Below are positions 24,393 through 34,108 of a stretch of 64,000 nucleotides of DNA, in pieces. Under the pieces are notes generated by a model. That model was not told the origin of the DNA and did no database searches. It saw only the letters and a list, made by a program, of their open reading frames with translations. The stretch lies in assembly GCA_022769545.1 (NCBI GenBank), contig JALEJS010000025.1, positions 1 to 64,000 of the forward strand, written 5' to 3'. This DNA is from Blautia sp. GTDB taxonomy: Bacteria > Bacillota > Clostridia > Lachnospirales > Lachnospiraceae. The position numbers were made by a program, and so were the translations under genes. Position 1 is the stretch's first letter. Each line of letters starts with the position of its first letter.

Positions 24393-26948
24393 TCACGTCC
24401 GTCTGACGGTATTTTCCATCACCCGACTGATCTCACGCCGCATTTTGTCAACGTTGATCGGCTTCCCGATATGCCCGTTCATCCCGGCATCCATGGCAGC
24501 CTTTTTGTCCTCGTCAAACGCATTTGCCGTCATGGCAATAATCGGAATCCCGGCAAGCGCCGGACGAGTCAGCTTCCGGATGATTTCCGTTGCCTGGTAA
24601 CCATTCATGTTTGGCATCTGTATGTCCATCAGTATCAGGTCGTAATATCCGTCCGATGCATTTCTTACCATCTCAACCGCAGCCATTCCGTCTGTCGCCT
24701 CTTCCACAGAAAATTTTTCTGAAATCAGAATTTCCCGGGCAATCTCACGGTTCAGCTCATTGTCTTCCACCAGGAGGACCCGCATTCCGGCAAAGCTCAT
24801 TTTCTCCGTACCGGACACATCTTTTTTCATGAGCATCTCTTCCGTGGCTGTCCGGAAGCGGAATTGTATGATCACCTCCGTGCCCTCATTGAGTCTGCTG
24901 TTGATCCGGATGCTTCCGCCCATCAGCTCAACGAGACTTTTGACAATGCTCAGCCCCAGACCGGTTCCCTGAATTCCGGACACCGTAGAACTGCGTTCCC
25001 GCTCAAAGGCATCAAATACGCGGGACAGAAATTCTTCACTCATTCCGATACCGTCATCCCGAACCAGCAGTTCATATTCCGCATATCCATCCGTTTCTTC
25101 TCCCAGCTGTACCATGCGCAGAAGAACATTCCCTCTCTCCGGCGTGAATTTACAGGCATTTCCCAGAAGATTGATCATGATCTGATTCAGCCGCAGATCA
25201 TCACACATGACATACGGATTCGCAAGCTCTGCCTCCACACGGAAATGAACACCTGCTTCCTTCATGCTTTCCTCGAGCATTTCCTTTACGCCGTCCAGTC
25301 TCTCATAAAGATTTCTCGGAGAGTAGCGGATGGAAGCCTTTCCGCTTTCAATACGGGCCAGATCCAGAATATCATTGATGATTTTCAGCAGGATCTCACT
25401 GGATCGCTGAATTTTATGAATGTAGTCTCTGACGATTTCCTGCTGGCCGATCTTCTTTTCCGCCATATTGGCAAACCCGATGATCGCATTCATCGGCGTG
25501 CGGATATCATGAGACATATTGAACAGAAATGTGCTTTTGGCCTTATTGGATTTTTCCGCTGCTTTTCTGGCCTCCTCCAGAACCTTCTGTTTCGCCATCT
25601 CCGCTCTTTTTGCATCGGAAATATTCTGTTTCGTCAGAAGGATCTTTGTGGGAATTCCTTCTTTTCTCTCCAGACAGATCACACTGATCCGTCTCCATTC
25701 CTCGTCTCCTTCTGCCGAGCGGTACTCAAATTTCACTTCATACACATCGCCCTCCAGATTTTTCCGCATGTTTTCCGGATTCAGAAACTGTCGCAGCTGT
25801 GTTTTCTCCTCATCCTCAGAAGCGGTTTCTTCCATGTATTTTTCAAACACCGGGTAGCTTCCCGCATCCGGTATTTTCCCGAGAGACGGAGATTTTCCCA
25901 GCATATAGCGATAAGAGCCTGTATCCAGGTCGAGCTGTACAAACCGGTCATACAGTTTGGGGATACTTTGAATCACATAGTTCATATCCCGGTTTTCTTC
26001 CAGAAGTCTCCTGTTCTGCTGCCGGTTTCTCATGATAATGATGATAAGCGATATCAGGAACAGTATAATCAGCGATACTTCAAGAAAAATGCCTGCGCGG
26101 ATTGCCTCCTGGGACATACTTCCCGTCACCTGCGCCGGAAAGGTCTGGATCAGAAACCAGTTATTGCTCTCCAGTCTGGAAACATATCCGTTTCCAATCT
26201 GACGGTCAATGCGGAAGGTAAATCCGGTGGATTGCCCGGTTTTCAGTGCTTCCGCAATTTTCTCCCCGCCGTTTTTCCTGCCGTATTCATCGTTTGCCAG
26301 AGCGTCTTTCATGGTTTTCGCCAGTGTTTCTGCCTCCTGATTCGACGCGATCAGTGTCCCTCTTGCATCGCATAAAAACGATGCGGAATCCACACCGAAA
26401 AAAGAGGATTTCAGAATTTCCCTCATCCGGTCATTTGCAAGATATACCCCGCGAAGCACACCGATCACTTCACCGTTCCATCGAAGCGGCGTATAAAAGT
26501 TTACCAGTGTCTCATTCGTGATACGGGAGCTGGGCGTGACCGACATTCCCGTTTTTCCTTCCATTCCTTCCAGGAAGTACTCTCTGTCAGTAGAAATCGA
26601 GGTCCTCCCGTCTGCTGCCATATTGACCCCGTCCGCATCGGTATAGCGAACATAATCAAAATCCGAAAGCGCTGTCAGTTCCTGCAGATCCTGAACCGTC
26701 ACCTGCGTGGATTCCAGTGTTTTCCCAAACAGGCAGGACATCATTTCAATATCGTCCAGTGCCCTGGAAAGCATCTCATCCAGCTGTGCAGCGGTCTGCT
26801 CCGTACTGTCCTGTACATAATTTTCATTCTGTCGGAAGATACGTTTTCTGTTCTGTGTGGAAAACAGAAAAAAAAGAAGAATCACGATGACAAAGACCAC
26901 GATTCCCACTGTTATTTTTTCGATTTTCCTCTGTCTTTCATCCACCAT
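24393..26948 (-). CDS. Hybrid sensor histidine kinase with receiver domain
   Basis: An 851-residue membrane kinase. The ATG at 26948 has GGAGG close ahead; a TTG five codons upstream is possible. Order of parts: membrane helix (about 12-32), extracellular cache-type sensor, second helix (about 285-305), PAS-like region, H-box with phospho-acceptor histidine in [16 protein letters not shown], ATPase domain (DDGIGMS and [18 protein letters not shown]), then a receiver with [13 protein letters not shown] and the aspartate in [16 protein letters not shown]. No response regulator with an output domain lies beside it. Ligand unknown. Confidence 0.92.
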   Translation of the reverse strand: MVDERQRKIEKITVGIVVFVIVILLFFLFSTQNRKRIFRQNENYVQDSTEQTAAQLDEMLSRALDDIEMMSCLFGKTLESTQVTVQDLQELTALSDFDYVRYTDADGVNMAADGRTSISTDREYFLEGMEGKTGMSVTPSSRITNETLVNFYTPLRWNGEVIGVLRGVYLANDRMREILKSSFFGVDSASFLCDARGTLIASNQEAETLAKTMKDALANDEYGRKNGGEKIAEALKTGQSTGFTFRIDRQIGNGYVSRLESNNWFLIQTFPAQVTGSMSQEAIRAGIFLEVSLIILFLISLIIIIMRNRQQNRRLLEENRDMNYVIQSIPKLYDRFVQLDLDTGSYRYMLGKSPSLGKIPDAGSYPVFEKYMEETASEDEEKTQLRQFLNPENMRKNLEGDVYEVKFEYRSAEGDEEWRRISVICLERKEGIPTKILLTKQNISDAKRAEMAKQKVLEEARKAAEKSNKAKSTFLFNMSHDIRTPMNAIIGFANMAEKKIGQQEIVRDYIHKIQRSSEILLKIINDILDLARIESGKASIRYSPRNLYERLDGVKEMLEESMKEAGVHFRVEAELANPYVMCDDLRLNQIMINLLGNACKFTPERGNVLLRMVQLGEETDGYAEYELLVRDDGIGMSEEFLSRVFDAFERERSSTVSGIQGTGLGLSIVKSLVELMGGSIRINSRLNEGTEVIIQFRFRTATEEMLMKKDVSGTEKMSFAGMRVLLVEDNELNREIAREILISEKFSVEEATDGMAAVEMVRNASDGYYDLILMDIQMPNMNGYQATEIIRKLTRPALAGIPIIAMTANAFDEDKKAAMDAGMNGHIGKPINVDKMRREISRVMENTVRRT

Positions 26949-26986
26949 CTTTCCTCCAAACAACCTCGCTCCGTATTTCTGTCTCT

Positions 26987-27015
26987 ATTATAAAATGTGT
27001 CATAAATGATTACAA
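26987..27015 (-). promoter_or_regulatory. Promoter of the hybrid histidine kinase gene
   Basis: Minus strand TTGTAA (27015-27010), 17-base spacer, TATAAT (26992-26987). It is back to back with the symporter promoter. Confidence 0.7.
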
Positions 27016-27022
27016 GCCAATT

Positions 27023-27051
27023 TTGACAACGACAGAACAATCCTGTATACT
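27023..27051 (+). promoter_or_regulatory. Promoter of the AGCS symporter gene
   Basis: TTGACA (27023-27028), 17-base spacer, TATACT (27046-27051), a near-consensus sigma-A promoter. Confidence 0.85.
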
Positions 27052-27084
27052 GAAGAAAACTATCATAGTGATGAGGAATTAAAT

Positions 27085-28470
27085 ATGAAGCTGATTCAAC
27101 TGATTTACCAATTTCTCTGGGGTGATCTATTTTATCTTCCCCTTCCCGGCGGACAGAAAGCCGGTGTATCTCTTCTTGTACTGCTTTTGATTCCTACAGG
27201 TATCTATTTTACCATACGGACCCGTTTTCTTCCGATCCGGAAGTTTCCGGAAATGCTCCGCCTTACCGTCCGGAAACAGAACGGCCAGAGGCATGGGCTT
27301 TCCGGTGTTCAGGCACTGATTATTTCCACCGCCACCCGGGTGGGTATGGGAAACCTGGTCGGTGTGGTTGCCGCAGTATCTGCCGGCGGCGCAGGTGCTG
27401 TATTCTGGATGTGGGTCACAGCCATCATCGGATCCTCCACGGCTTTCATAGAAGCAGTTCTGGCACAGCTGCACAAGCAGAAGGATCCGCTGTACGGCGG
27501 ATACCGGGGCGGACCGGCATATTATATTGACAGTTATGTCAACAAAAAAAGGACCAAAAAAAGAAAGAGCATCATCGCCGTGCTGTTTGCACTGTCCGGA
27601 CTGCTCTGCTGGTGCGGAATCAGTCAGGTAATCAGCAATTCTGTCTCTTCCTCTTTTTTCTCTGCCTTCCGGATTCCGCCGCTGTATACAACGGTTGTCC
27701 TGGTGGCCCTGGCTGCCGTCATTGTCCTGCAAAAAAATGCGACGGTAAAGGTATTGGACATCCTGGTTCCCATCATGGCCGGATGCTATTTTATCATCAC
27801 GCTGTTTATTATTTTCAGACATTTCACGCAGATTCCGGCCGTCTTTTCCCGGATTATCCGGGAAGCTTTCGGCCTTCGGCAGGTTGTGGCCGGCGGCTTC
27901 GGCGCCGTATTGATGAACGGAGTCAAACGGGGACTTTTCTCCAATGAGGCCGGCTCCGGTTCTGCTCCCTGTGCAGCTGCCGCAGCGGATGCTGCACATC
28001 CCGTAAGTGCCGGACTGATGCAGGCCTTCGGTGTTTTTATTGATACCATTGTGATCTGCAGCTGTACCGCCATGCTGATGCTTCTTGTTCCCGAAGAAGC
28101 ACTGGCAGGACTTGGCGGAATGGAGCTTCTCCAGACTGCCATGAATTACCATCTTGGCCGGTTCGGTGTCATTTTTATCGCAGTCACACTCTGGCTGTTC
28201 AGTTTTTCCACGTTTATCGGAATCCTGTTTTATGCCAGATCCAATGTGGCATACCTGTTCGGGGACAACTGGATGTCCCAGACATTGTACAAGATTCTCG
28301 CTCTGGTCATGCTGTTTATCGGCGGTCTTGCCACATATACCTTTGTGTGGGACCTGGGTGATATCGGAATCGGACTGATGACGATTTTCAATCTTCTCAT
28401 TCTGATCCCACAGAGCCGTGAAGCCATCACCGCTCTGAAGGATTATGAAAACGGCACCCCTGTCAGATAG
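27085..28470 (+). CDS. Sodium:alanine/glycine symporter (AGCS family)
   Basis: A 461-residue membrane transporter with about eleven hydrophobic segments. The AGCS signature is clear: GVQALIISTATRVGMGNLVG followed by AGAVFWMWVTAIIGSSTAFIE, and the conserved GLFSNEAGSGSAP (about 285-297) used in substrate and sodium binding. It takes up small neutral amino acids. It has its own promoter and a GAGG site, and its end overlaps the convergent MATE gene by 8 bases. Confidence 0.94.
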   Translation: MKLIQLIYQFLWGDLFYLPLPGGQKAGVSLLVLLLIPTGIYFTIRTRFLPIRKFPEMLRLTVRKQNGQRHGLSGVQALIISTATRVGMGNLVGVVAAVSAGGAGAVFWMWVTAIIGSSTAFIEAVLAQLHKQKDPLYGGYRGGPAYYIDSYVNKKRTKKRKSIIAVLFALSGLLCWCGISQVISNSVSSSFFSAFRIPPLYTTVVLVALAAVIVLQKNATVKVLDILVPIMAGCYFIITLFIIFRHFTQIPAVFSRIIREAFGLRQVVAGGFGAVLMNGVKRGLFSNEAGSGSAPCAAAAADAAHPVSAGLMQAFGVFIDTIVICSCTAMLMLLVPEEALAGLGGMELLQTAMNYHLGRFGVIFIAVTLWLFSFSTFIGILFYARSNVAYLFGDNWMSQTLYKILALVMLFIGGLATYTFVWDLGDIGIGLMTIFNLLILIPQSREAITALKDYENGTPVR

Positions 28471-29848
28471 GCCGTGTCCGTTTCTGTTTGTAAAAGTAAT
28501 ACAGGGTCATTGCTGCTGCCGTCACCACCCAGGTGATCGGGTAGCACGCAATCACCTGTTCCAGTGTTCCGCCGGGCACAAGAAACATCACCCAGATCAC
28601 ACGTAGAATACAGACTCCTGTCATTGTCATCAGCGTGGTCACCAGCACGCTGCCCTGTGCCCGTAAAGAAGCCGAATAAATCTCGATAAACGCAAACACC
28701 CAGTATGCGGGCGAAATGATCCGGACCATCCGAAGTCCGATTGAAATCACTTCTGCATCATTCGTAAAAATCCCAAACAGATATTTTCCGACACAGACGA
28801 TAAACACGCTCAGCAGCATCAACGCGCCCAGCGTCATAAAAAGACAGTCTCTGGTTCCCCGGCGAACGCGATCCCATTTTCCTGCACCGAAATTCTGTCC
28901 CACAAAGGTGGTTGCAGAAATACCGAAGGCATTGTTGATCATCCAGACAATACTGTCAATCTTTCCAAACGCTGCCCAGGCAGCCATGGTATCCACGCCG
29001 AACCCATTCAGGGTGGCCTGTATGATCACGTTGGAAATATTATACATACAGGACTGAATTCCTGTCGGAAACCCGATTGCCAGCATCATAACCAGCATTT
29101 TTTTATGAAACCGGATGTTTTTGGGAATGAGCTTCAGTCCTTCTGTACGGATCATCAGCGCCTGGGTGACCAGCACCGCACTGACTCCCTGGGAGATCAG
29201 AGTTGCCACGGCCACACCCAGTACCCCCAGTCTGAGTCCGAGTACCAGGACCAGATCCAGAATAATATTGATCACACAGCACACGATCAGATAATAAAGA
29301 GGTCTTCTGGAATCCCCGATCGCACGCAGAATTGCTGCTCCCATATTATAAACCAGTACAAAAACCAGCCCTGCAAAATAGATCCGCACATACAATGTGG
29401 AATCTCTCATCAGCTCTGTGGGTGTATTCATCATTTTCAGAATCCACTGTGCAGACAGAAGCCCGAGTACTCCGACCAGGATTCCGAACGCCACGGAAAA
29501 AGCATATGCCGTATGCAGTGCTTCCTGAAGCTCCTTCTGCTTTCTGGCTCCGAAATACTGTGAAATGATTACCGTTGCCCCTGCAGACAGACCGGTAAAA
29601 AAACCTACCACCAGATTGAGCAGCTGACCGGAGGAGCCTCCGACACTGGACAGAGCCTCCTTTCCCGCAAATCTGCCCACGATCACAGCATCTACGGTAT
29701 TGTACAGCTGCTGAAAAAAAGTTCCCACCAGAATGGGAACAAAAAAAATCAGTATCTGCTTCCAGATCACACCCTCCGTGATCCCCTCTTTTCTTCCGGA
29801 TGCGCCCCTTTCTTCTGCGCCGGTGTTGTTTTCTGTTGTTAACATCAT
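28463..29848 (-). CDS. MATE-family efflux transporter
   Basis: A 461-residue multidrug and toxin extrusion protein with twelve membrane segments in two six-helix halves. Typical features are FFQQLYNTVDAVIVGRFAGKEALSSVG at the N-terminus and the second-half QNFGAGKWDRVRRG. It exports cationic or organic compounds using a sodium or proton gradient. It converges on the AGCS gene with an 8-base overlap and no obvious terminator between them. Substrate unknown. Confidence 0.93.
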   Translation of the reverse strand: MMLTTENNTGAEERGASGRKEGITEGVIWKQILIFFVPILVGTFFQQLYNTVDAVIVGRFAGKEALSSVGGSSGQLLNLVVGFFTGLSAGATVIISQYFGARKQKELQEALHTAYAFSVAFGILVGVLGLLSAQWILKMMNTPTELMRDSTLYVRIYFAGLVFVLVYNMGAAILRAIGDSRRPLYYLIVCCVINIILDLVLVLGLRLGVLGVAVATLISQGVSAVLVTQALMIRTEGLKLIPKNIRFHKKMLVMMLAIGFPTGIQSCMYNISNVIIQATLNGFGVDTMAAWAAFGKIDSIVWMINNAFGISATTFVGQNFGAGKWDRVRRGTRDCLFMTLGALMLLSVFIVCVGKYLFGIFTNDAEVISIGLRMVRIISPAYWVFAFIEIYSASLRAQGSVLVTTLMTMTGVCILRVIWVMFLVPGGTLEQVIACYPITWVVTAAAMTLYYFYKQKRTRPI

Positions 29849-29975
29849 TCTCTTACCTGCTTTTCCTCATAATCCATTTCCCGGAAATCTGCCGTCTCCC
29901 GACAGAATTCCCGGAAAATCATAGCACTATTTCGCAGTCGATTCAATACCTGTTTTCCATATTTTCTTTTCCGTG

Positions 29976-30004
29976 TTGTAAACAGGCGAAAAGCAGTCTA
30001 TAAT
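29976..30004 (+). promoter_or_regulatory. Promoter of the NSS transporter gene
   Basis: TTGTAA (29976-29981), 17-base spacer, TATAAT (29999-30004). Confidence 0.75.
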
Positions 30005-30065
30005 AGAACTCAGGTTTCGAAAAGCTTATGCTGAAGAAACAAACATATTTTGGGAGGATTTACTT

Positions 30066-31424
30066 ATGAAACGAGAAAGCTTCGGTTCCCGGCTGGGATT
30101 CCTTCTGGTAAGTGCAGGATGCGCCATCGGGATCGGCAACGTATGGCGTTTTCCTTATGTTGCCGGACAGAATGGCGGAAGTGTCTTTGTACTCTTCTAT
30201 CTGCTGTTCCTGCTGATCATGGGAGTTCCCGTCCTGACCATGGAACTGGCTGTGGGACGTGCAAGCCGCAAAAGTGCCGTCCTGGCATACCGGACTCTGG
30301 AAAAGCCGGGGAACAAATGGCATATTCACGGATGGTTCTGCATCGCAGGCTGCTGCCTTCTGATGATGTACTACACAACCGTATCGGGATGGATGCTTGG
30401 ATACTTTATAAAATTTGCTTCGGGAACCTTTAACGGACTGGATGCAGACGGCATCAGCGGCGTGTTTGGTTCCATGCTGGCAAATCCCACAGAAATGGGA
30501 ATCTGGATGCTCATCACTGTCGCTGCCGGTTTTCTGGTCTGTCAGTTCGGACTTCAGAATGGTCTGGAACGTATCACCAAATGGATGATGAGCATTCTTC
30601 TTGTCCTGATCCTTGTACTTGCCGTACACAGCCTGATGCTGCCCGGTGCAAAGAATGGTCTGTCCTTTTATCTGCTGCCGGACTTTTCCCGCGCTGCACA
30701 GGTCGGATTTAAAAATGTGATCACAGCTGCCATGAACCAGGCATTTTTCACTTTGAGCCTCGGCATTGCCGCCATGGAAATATTCGGAAGCTATATGTCC
30801 GATCGGCACACACTTACCGGTGAGGCTGTCCGTATCTGCGGTCTGGACACTTTTGTGGCAATTATGTCCGGTCTCATCATTTTCCCGGCCTGCTTTTCTT
30901 TCCACGTGCAGCCGGATGCAGGCCCTCAGCTGATTTTTGTCACACTTCCGAACGTTTTTGTGAACATGGCCGGCGGCCGGATCTGGGGAACGCTTTTCTT
31001 CCTCTTCATGACCTTTGCCAGCTTCTCCACCGTTATCGCGGTATTTGAGAATCTCATGGCCTCCGCCATAGACAATTTCGGCTGGAACAGAAAAAAAGCT
31101 GCCATTGTAAACTTTTTCTTCGTTCTCATCTCCAGTATCCCCTGTGTGCTGGGATATAACCTGTGGAGTCATCTGCACATCATCGGCGGACGTGATGTGC
31201 TGGATTCCGAAGATTTTCTGGTAAGCAATCTTCTGCTGCCGCTGGGATCCCTGATCTATCTTCTGTTCTGTGTCAGCAAATGGGGTTGGGGATATGATAA
31301 TTATCTGGCGGAGACAAATAAAGGAGAAGGTCTTCATCTTCCCCATAACAAAGCCATCAAATTTTATTTTCAGTTTATCCTGCCGGTACTGATACTGGTC
31401 ATCTTAATACAGGGTCTGCTGTGA
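30066..31424 (+). CDS. Neurotransmitter:sodium symporter-family transporter (SNF)
   Basis: A 452-residue sodium-dependent amino acid transporter of the LeuT fold. The N-terminal signature GCAIGIGNVWRFPYVAGQNGG matches the family helix 1, and ten or more further hydrophobic helices follow. GGGAGG precedes the ATG. Bacterial members take up amino acids such as tryptophan, tyrosine or leucine; specificity here is unknown. The terminator overlaps the stop codon. Confidence 0.94.
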   Translation: MKRESFGSRLGFLLVSAGCAIGIGNVWRFPYVAGQNGGSVFVLFYLLFLLIMGVPVLTMELAVGRASRKSAVLAYRTLEKPGNKWHIHGWFCIAGCCLLMMYYTTVSGWMLGYFIKFASGTFNGLDADGISGVFGSMLANPTEMGIWMLITVAAGFLVCQFGLQNGLERITKWMMSILLVLILVLAVHSLMLPGAKNGLSFYLLPDFSRAAQVGFKNVITAAMNQAFFTLSLGIAAMEIFGSYMSDRHTLTGEAVRICGLDTFVAIMSGLIIFPACFSFHVQPDAGPQLIFVTLPNVFVNMAGGRIWGTLFFLFMTFASFSTVIAVFENLMASAIDNFGWNRKKAAIVNFFFVLISSIPCVLGYNLWSHLHIIGGRDVLDSEDFLVSNLLLPLGSLIYLLFCVSKWGWGYDNYLAETNKGEGLHLPHNKAIKFYFQFILPVLILVILIQGLL

Positions 31425-31445
31425 CAGCAGCCCCTGTATTTTTGT
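31409..31445 (+). terminator. Terminator overlapping the NSS stop codon
   Basis: ACAGGG-T-CTGCTG (31409-31421) pairs with CAGCAG-C-CCCTGT (31425-31437) around a TGA loop that is the stop codon itself, followed by ATTTTTG. Confidence 0.85.
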
Positions 31446-31454
31446 TCTCCGTTC

Positions 31455-32270
31455 CTAACCCTTCAGATGACATTTTACCGTCTCTGCAAACAGCGGGTTG
31501 CCGATGAGCCCGGGCATATGAAGATCCTGACAAACCGCGGAAACCAGCTCCTGCAGCGAACCTGTTTCTGCCATTTTCGCATGTTTTTTTACAGAAGCCC
31601 CGATTCTGTGCACGATCCGCTTTCCCTCCCGGATCTTCTCCTCGCGTTCCGTCAGCGAAAAGACGTCATCCCAGGCCGGGCAAAACCACTGAACCCCGCT
31701 GATTTTTTCAAGCCGTTCCATGCTTTCCTGCGTTTTCATCCAGTCCACATAAATCGGAATCTCACCTCTGACCGGGATACTGTCTCCTGTGAAGATCCAG
31801 CTCGAAATACGATATGACACCTCATCTGCAGAATGGCCCGGAGTTCCGACCACCTGCAGCACAAGTCCTTTTTCCGGTTCTGTCATCATCCCGTCACGAA
31901 CGACCACATCCACCGGCACGGAACTTCCTGCAAGTCTGTAAAAGCCCGGAATCGGACGTTCTGCATACTGAATGTCAATGTTCTCGATCCAGCGCTTTTC
32001 TCCGGAACTGGCATACACCTTGCAGCCGGTCTTTTCCCGGAACCACGCCGCACTGCCGATGTGATCCGGGTGTGCATGGGTCAGATAAATTCCCTTCACA
32101 TCCGACAGCTTTCTGCCGATCTGCTGCAGTCTGGAACAGATCACATCCTGACAGCCTGCCACTCCCGCATCAATCAGATAACAGTATTCCGCCTCGATCA
32201 GATACACATATACAAATCTTCTGATCTTTTCTGTCACATGAAACTCAATTTTAATCGGATGTACTTTCAC
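31455..32270 (-). CDS. MBL-fold metallo-hydrolase
   Basis: A 271-residue metallo-beta-lactamase-fold protein. The binuclear metal motif is THAHPDHIG (near residue 70), with further ligands in GTPGHSADEVSY and FTGDSIPV. It starts at a GTG (32268-32270) behind GAGGAGG, within the end of the DUF1330 gene (20-base overlap), so the two are translationally coupled. Relatives hydrolyse thioesters, lactones or glyoxalase-type substrates; no specific substrate can be read. A TetR-type operator precedes the pair. Confidence 0.88.
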   Translation of the reverse strand: MKVHPIKIEFHVTEKIRRFVYVYLIEAEYCYLIDAGVAGCQDVICSRLQQIGRKLSDVKGIYLTHAHPDHIGSAAWFREKTGCKVYASSGEKRWIENIDIQYAERPIPGFYRLAGSSVPVDVVVRDGMMTEPEKGLVLQVVGTPGHSADEVSYRISSWIFTGDSIPVRGEIPIYVDWMKTQESMERLEKISGVQWFCPAWDDVFSLTEREEKIREGKRIVHRIGASVKKHAKMAETGSLQELVSAVCQDLHMPGLIGNPLFAETVKCHLKG

Positions 32271-32568
32271 AATATTCCTCCTCTCTGACGATCAGTGCCC
32301 GCGCATCCACGGTGCTTTCTCTCAGAAATTTTATATCCTGATATTCCGCTGATGCAAAACACCGTTCCAGGTGCTCCTGATCCGGGAAATGTATGATGAT
32401 GACACGCTGCGGTGTTCGCGTTTCGGAAAGCGGTGTGATGTTTTCTGACCGAAGCAGATATCGGCCGCCATACTTTTCCACCACCGGCTTCACCCTGCGA
32501 ATGTACGCATCGTATGAACTTCTGTCCTTTTCCGAGTCCACATAGGTATCAATTAAAAAATAGCACAT
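32251..32568 (-). CDS. DUF1330-type small protein
   Basis: A 105-residue protein of the DUF1330 alpha/beta-barrel dimer type: MCYFLIDTYVDSEKDRSSYDAYIRRVKPVVEKYGGRYLLRS, then RVIIIHFPDQEHLERCFASAEYQ. The ATG at 32568 has AGGAGGG upstream; longer in-frame starts would cross the operator at 32588-32607. Function of the family is unknown. It is the first gene of a two-gene unit with the MBL hydrolase. Confidence 0.85.
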   Translation of the reverse strand: MCYFLIDTYVDSEKDRSSYDAYIRRVKPVVEKYGGRYLLRSENITPLSETRTPQRVIIIHFPDQEHLERCFASAEYQDIKFLRESTVDARALIVREEEYCESTSD

Positions 32569-32587
32569 AACCGTTCCCTCCTTTTGC

Positions 32588-32607
32588 ATGCAAGTAAACA
32601 CTTGCAT
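32588..32607. promoter_or_regulatory. TetR-type operator before the DUF1330-MBL unit
   Basis: ATGCAAGTAAACACTTGCAT is a dyad with perfect 8-base arms (ATGCAAGT/ACTTGCAT). The reverse complement of the same 20-mer occurs at 33289-33308 ahead of the neighbouring tetR gene. On the minus strand TTGTCC-18-TATGCA is a possible promoter overlapping it. Confidence 0.85.
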
Positions 32608-32622
32608 ATTGTTTAAAGAATA

Positions 32623-32640
32623 AAGCGGACAAGTCCGCTT
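32623..32640 (-). terminator. Hairpin after the TetR gene
   Basis: AAGCGGAC (32623-32630) pairs with GTCCGCTT (32633-32640) around two bases. On the minus strand TATTCTTT follows. It separates tetR from the DUF1330-MBL unit. Confidence 0.6.
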
Positions 32641-32689
32641 CGAACTCCCTGTATCCATCAGTCCTTGCGGAACTCTCGCGCCGGGCGTT

Positions 32690-33268
32690 TTATTTCAGTC
32701 CGATTCCATGTACAAACACTTTCACACTGCTTTCGATATATTCTTCCTTCCGGATGTCGGATAACTTTTCCCCAAAAGAAGCCTCCAGAAACACGAAGCC
32801 AAAGTTCATGGATAGAAACTGCATGGCAAGTGCTTCTTCGTTCTGTCCGGCTAATTTCCCCTGCTGCTGCAGATTTCCGAAATAGCGAAGCAGTACCTTT
32901 TTAAAGGTCTGCGGAACACGCATGATTCCCGGAGCAGTTTCCCTGTACAGTTCCGGTGTCCGCAGTCCTATGGATACCTTCACCATCTGCGGCGTCACCT
33001 TTCGCATGTAGACCTTTGCGAAGGAGATCAGATCCTTTTCCACATCCCCGCTGAAAGAGAAATCTTCTTCCCGCAGGCAGGGATTCCATTGCGGAAGCTC
33101 CATGGCTGATAATACAATATCCTTTTTCCCCTGAAACCTGCGAAAGATCGTGCATTCATTAATCCCTGCCGCTTTTGCAATATCCTTCGTGGTCATCGCC
33201 GAATATCCTTTTTCCATGACAAGATTCATTGTCGCATCAATAATCTTTTTCTGAGTTTCATCGTACAT
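32690..33268 (-). CDS. TetR-family regulator of the DUF1330-MBL unit
   Basis: A 192-residue TetR protein with the HTH IIDATMNLVMEKGYSAMTTKDIAKAAGINECTIFRRFQGKKDIVLSAM spanning about residues 9-56. AGGAG precedes the ATG. Its promoter and that of the downstream DUF1330-MBL pair carry the same 20-base dyad, so it probably represses itself and both enzymes. Effector unknown. Confidence 0.9.
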   Translation of the reverse strand: MYDETQKKIIDATMNLVMEKGYSAMTTKDIAKAAGINECTIFRRFQGKKDIVLSAMELPQWNPCLREEDFSFSGDVEKDLISFAKVYMRKVTPQMVKVSIGLRTPELYRETAPGIMRVPQTFKKVLLRYFGNLQQQGKLAGQNEEALAMQFLSMNFGFVFLEASFGEKLSDIRKEEYIESSVKVFVHGIGLK

Positions 33269-33288
33269 GCGTACAACTCCTTTATGAT

Positions 33289-33308
33289 ATGCAAGTGTTT
33301 ACTTGCAT
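33289..33308. promoter_or_regulatory. TetR-type operator before its own gene
   Basis: ATGCAAGTGTTTACTTGCAT, exact reverse complement of the 32588-32607 site, overlapping the -10 of the tetR promoter by 2 bases. Confidence 0.85.
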
Positions 33309-33335
33309 TATATGTGATTTTCATCAGATCGTCAA
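33307..33335 (-). promoter_or_regulatory. tetR promoter
   Basis: Minus strand TTGACG (33335-33330), 17-base spacer, TATAAT (33312-33307). The -10 runs into the dyad operator. Confidence 0.85.
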
Positions 33336-33354
33336 TCCCTTTTTCTTCCCTTTT

Positions 33355-34023
33355 TCAACAGTGTCTGCTCAGGATAAAGCGATTTTTTTCAAACATTAAA
33401 ATTCCTTCGTCCCGCATTTTGCAAAGCTCATTGGACATGGCACTGCGGTCAACCGCGAGATAATCGGCCAGCTGCTGACGATTCAGCGGAATTTCAAACG
33501 ACGGAGTCCCTGCCCTCAGTGACTGTTCCGATAAATAGGACAGCAGCTTTTCCCGGGTGGTACGCCGGGACATATGCTCCAGCTTCTGTGTAAGTATTTT
33601 GTTCTTTGTGGCAATGACAGAGAGCAGATTCCGGATCAGGCGTCCATGGAACTGACATCCTGAGGGACACATCGTGATGATCCGGTTGATATCCAGAAAA
33701 AGCACTTCGCTCTGTCTCACAGCCACTGCATTGTTGATGATTTCTTCATTGCCCAGACAGGCATACACTTCTCCAAACACATCTCCTTCTGAAATCACGC
33801 TCAGGATACTGAGATTTCCCCAGAAATCTTCTTTCTGAATATGAATGCATCCTTTCAGCAGCATCGCAACAGACGCAATGTGCTCCCCTCTGCGAAACAC
33901 AGCTTCTCCCTTCTGATAAATTCGCTGTTCTGCCGACAGGCAATTCAGCATTGCCGTAAGCTCAGATTCTGTGATTCCTCTGAATAAATCTGTGTGCATG
34001 AAAAGATCCAGATATTTTTTCAT
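33355..34023 (-). CDS. Crp/Fnr-family regulator (HcpR-like by context)
   Basis: A 222-residue CRP/FNR protein: N-terminal cyclic-nucleotide-like beta barrel (about 20-120), dimer helix, and C-terminal HTH (IPLNRQQLADYLAVDRSAMSNELCKMRDEGIL, about 178-209). It lacks the four-cysteine N-terminal cluster of E. coli FNR. It is divergent from hcp, and an FNR-like dyad lies between them. Known HcpR proteins in Clostridia and other anaerobes activate hcp under nitrosative stress, so this role is inferred. AGGAG precedes the ATG. Confidence 0.88.
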   Translation of the reverse strand: MKKYLDLFMHTDLFRGITESELTAMLNCLSAEQRIYQKGEAVFRRGEHIASVAMLLKGCIHIQKEDFWGNLSILSVISEGDVFGEVYACLGNEEIINNAVAVRQSEVLFLDINRIITMCPSGCQFHGRLIRNLLSVIATKNKILTQKLEHMSRRTTREKLLSYLSEQSLRAGTPSFEIPLNRQQLADYLAVDRSAMSNELCKMRDEGILMFEKNRFILSRHC

Positions 34024-34036
34024 ATTTCTCCTTTTC

Positions 34037-34050
34037 GTTGTTTATACAAC
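34037..34050. promoter_or_regulatory. FNR/HcpR-type operator of hcp
   Basis: GTTGTTTATACAAC is a dyad with 5-base arms (GTTGT/ACAAC). The hcp -10 TATACT is at 34073-34078; a start near 34085 puts the dyad centre at -41.5, the classical class II activator position. For the leftward regulator gene it lies inside the leader or promoter, fitting autoregulation. Confidence 0.8.
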
Positions 34051-34108
34051 AGACTTTCTGAGATCATCGTAATATACTCAGGGCATGAAATCAAGGGAGG
34101 AATCTGTT

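Noticed and set aside
24864-26375. Long open frame (about 500 codons) on the plus strand opposite the hybrid kinase
   Set aside because: It is antisense to a gene with complete kinase motifs, shows no recognisable domain and has low-complexity Ile/His/Phe composition typical of reverse frames.
30060-31346. 428-codon minus-strand frame opposite the NSS transporter
   Set aside because: The plus strand has the SNF signature, promoter, RBS and terminator; the reverse frame is His/Gln/Lys-rich noise.
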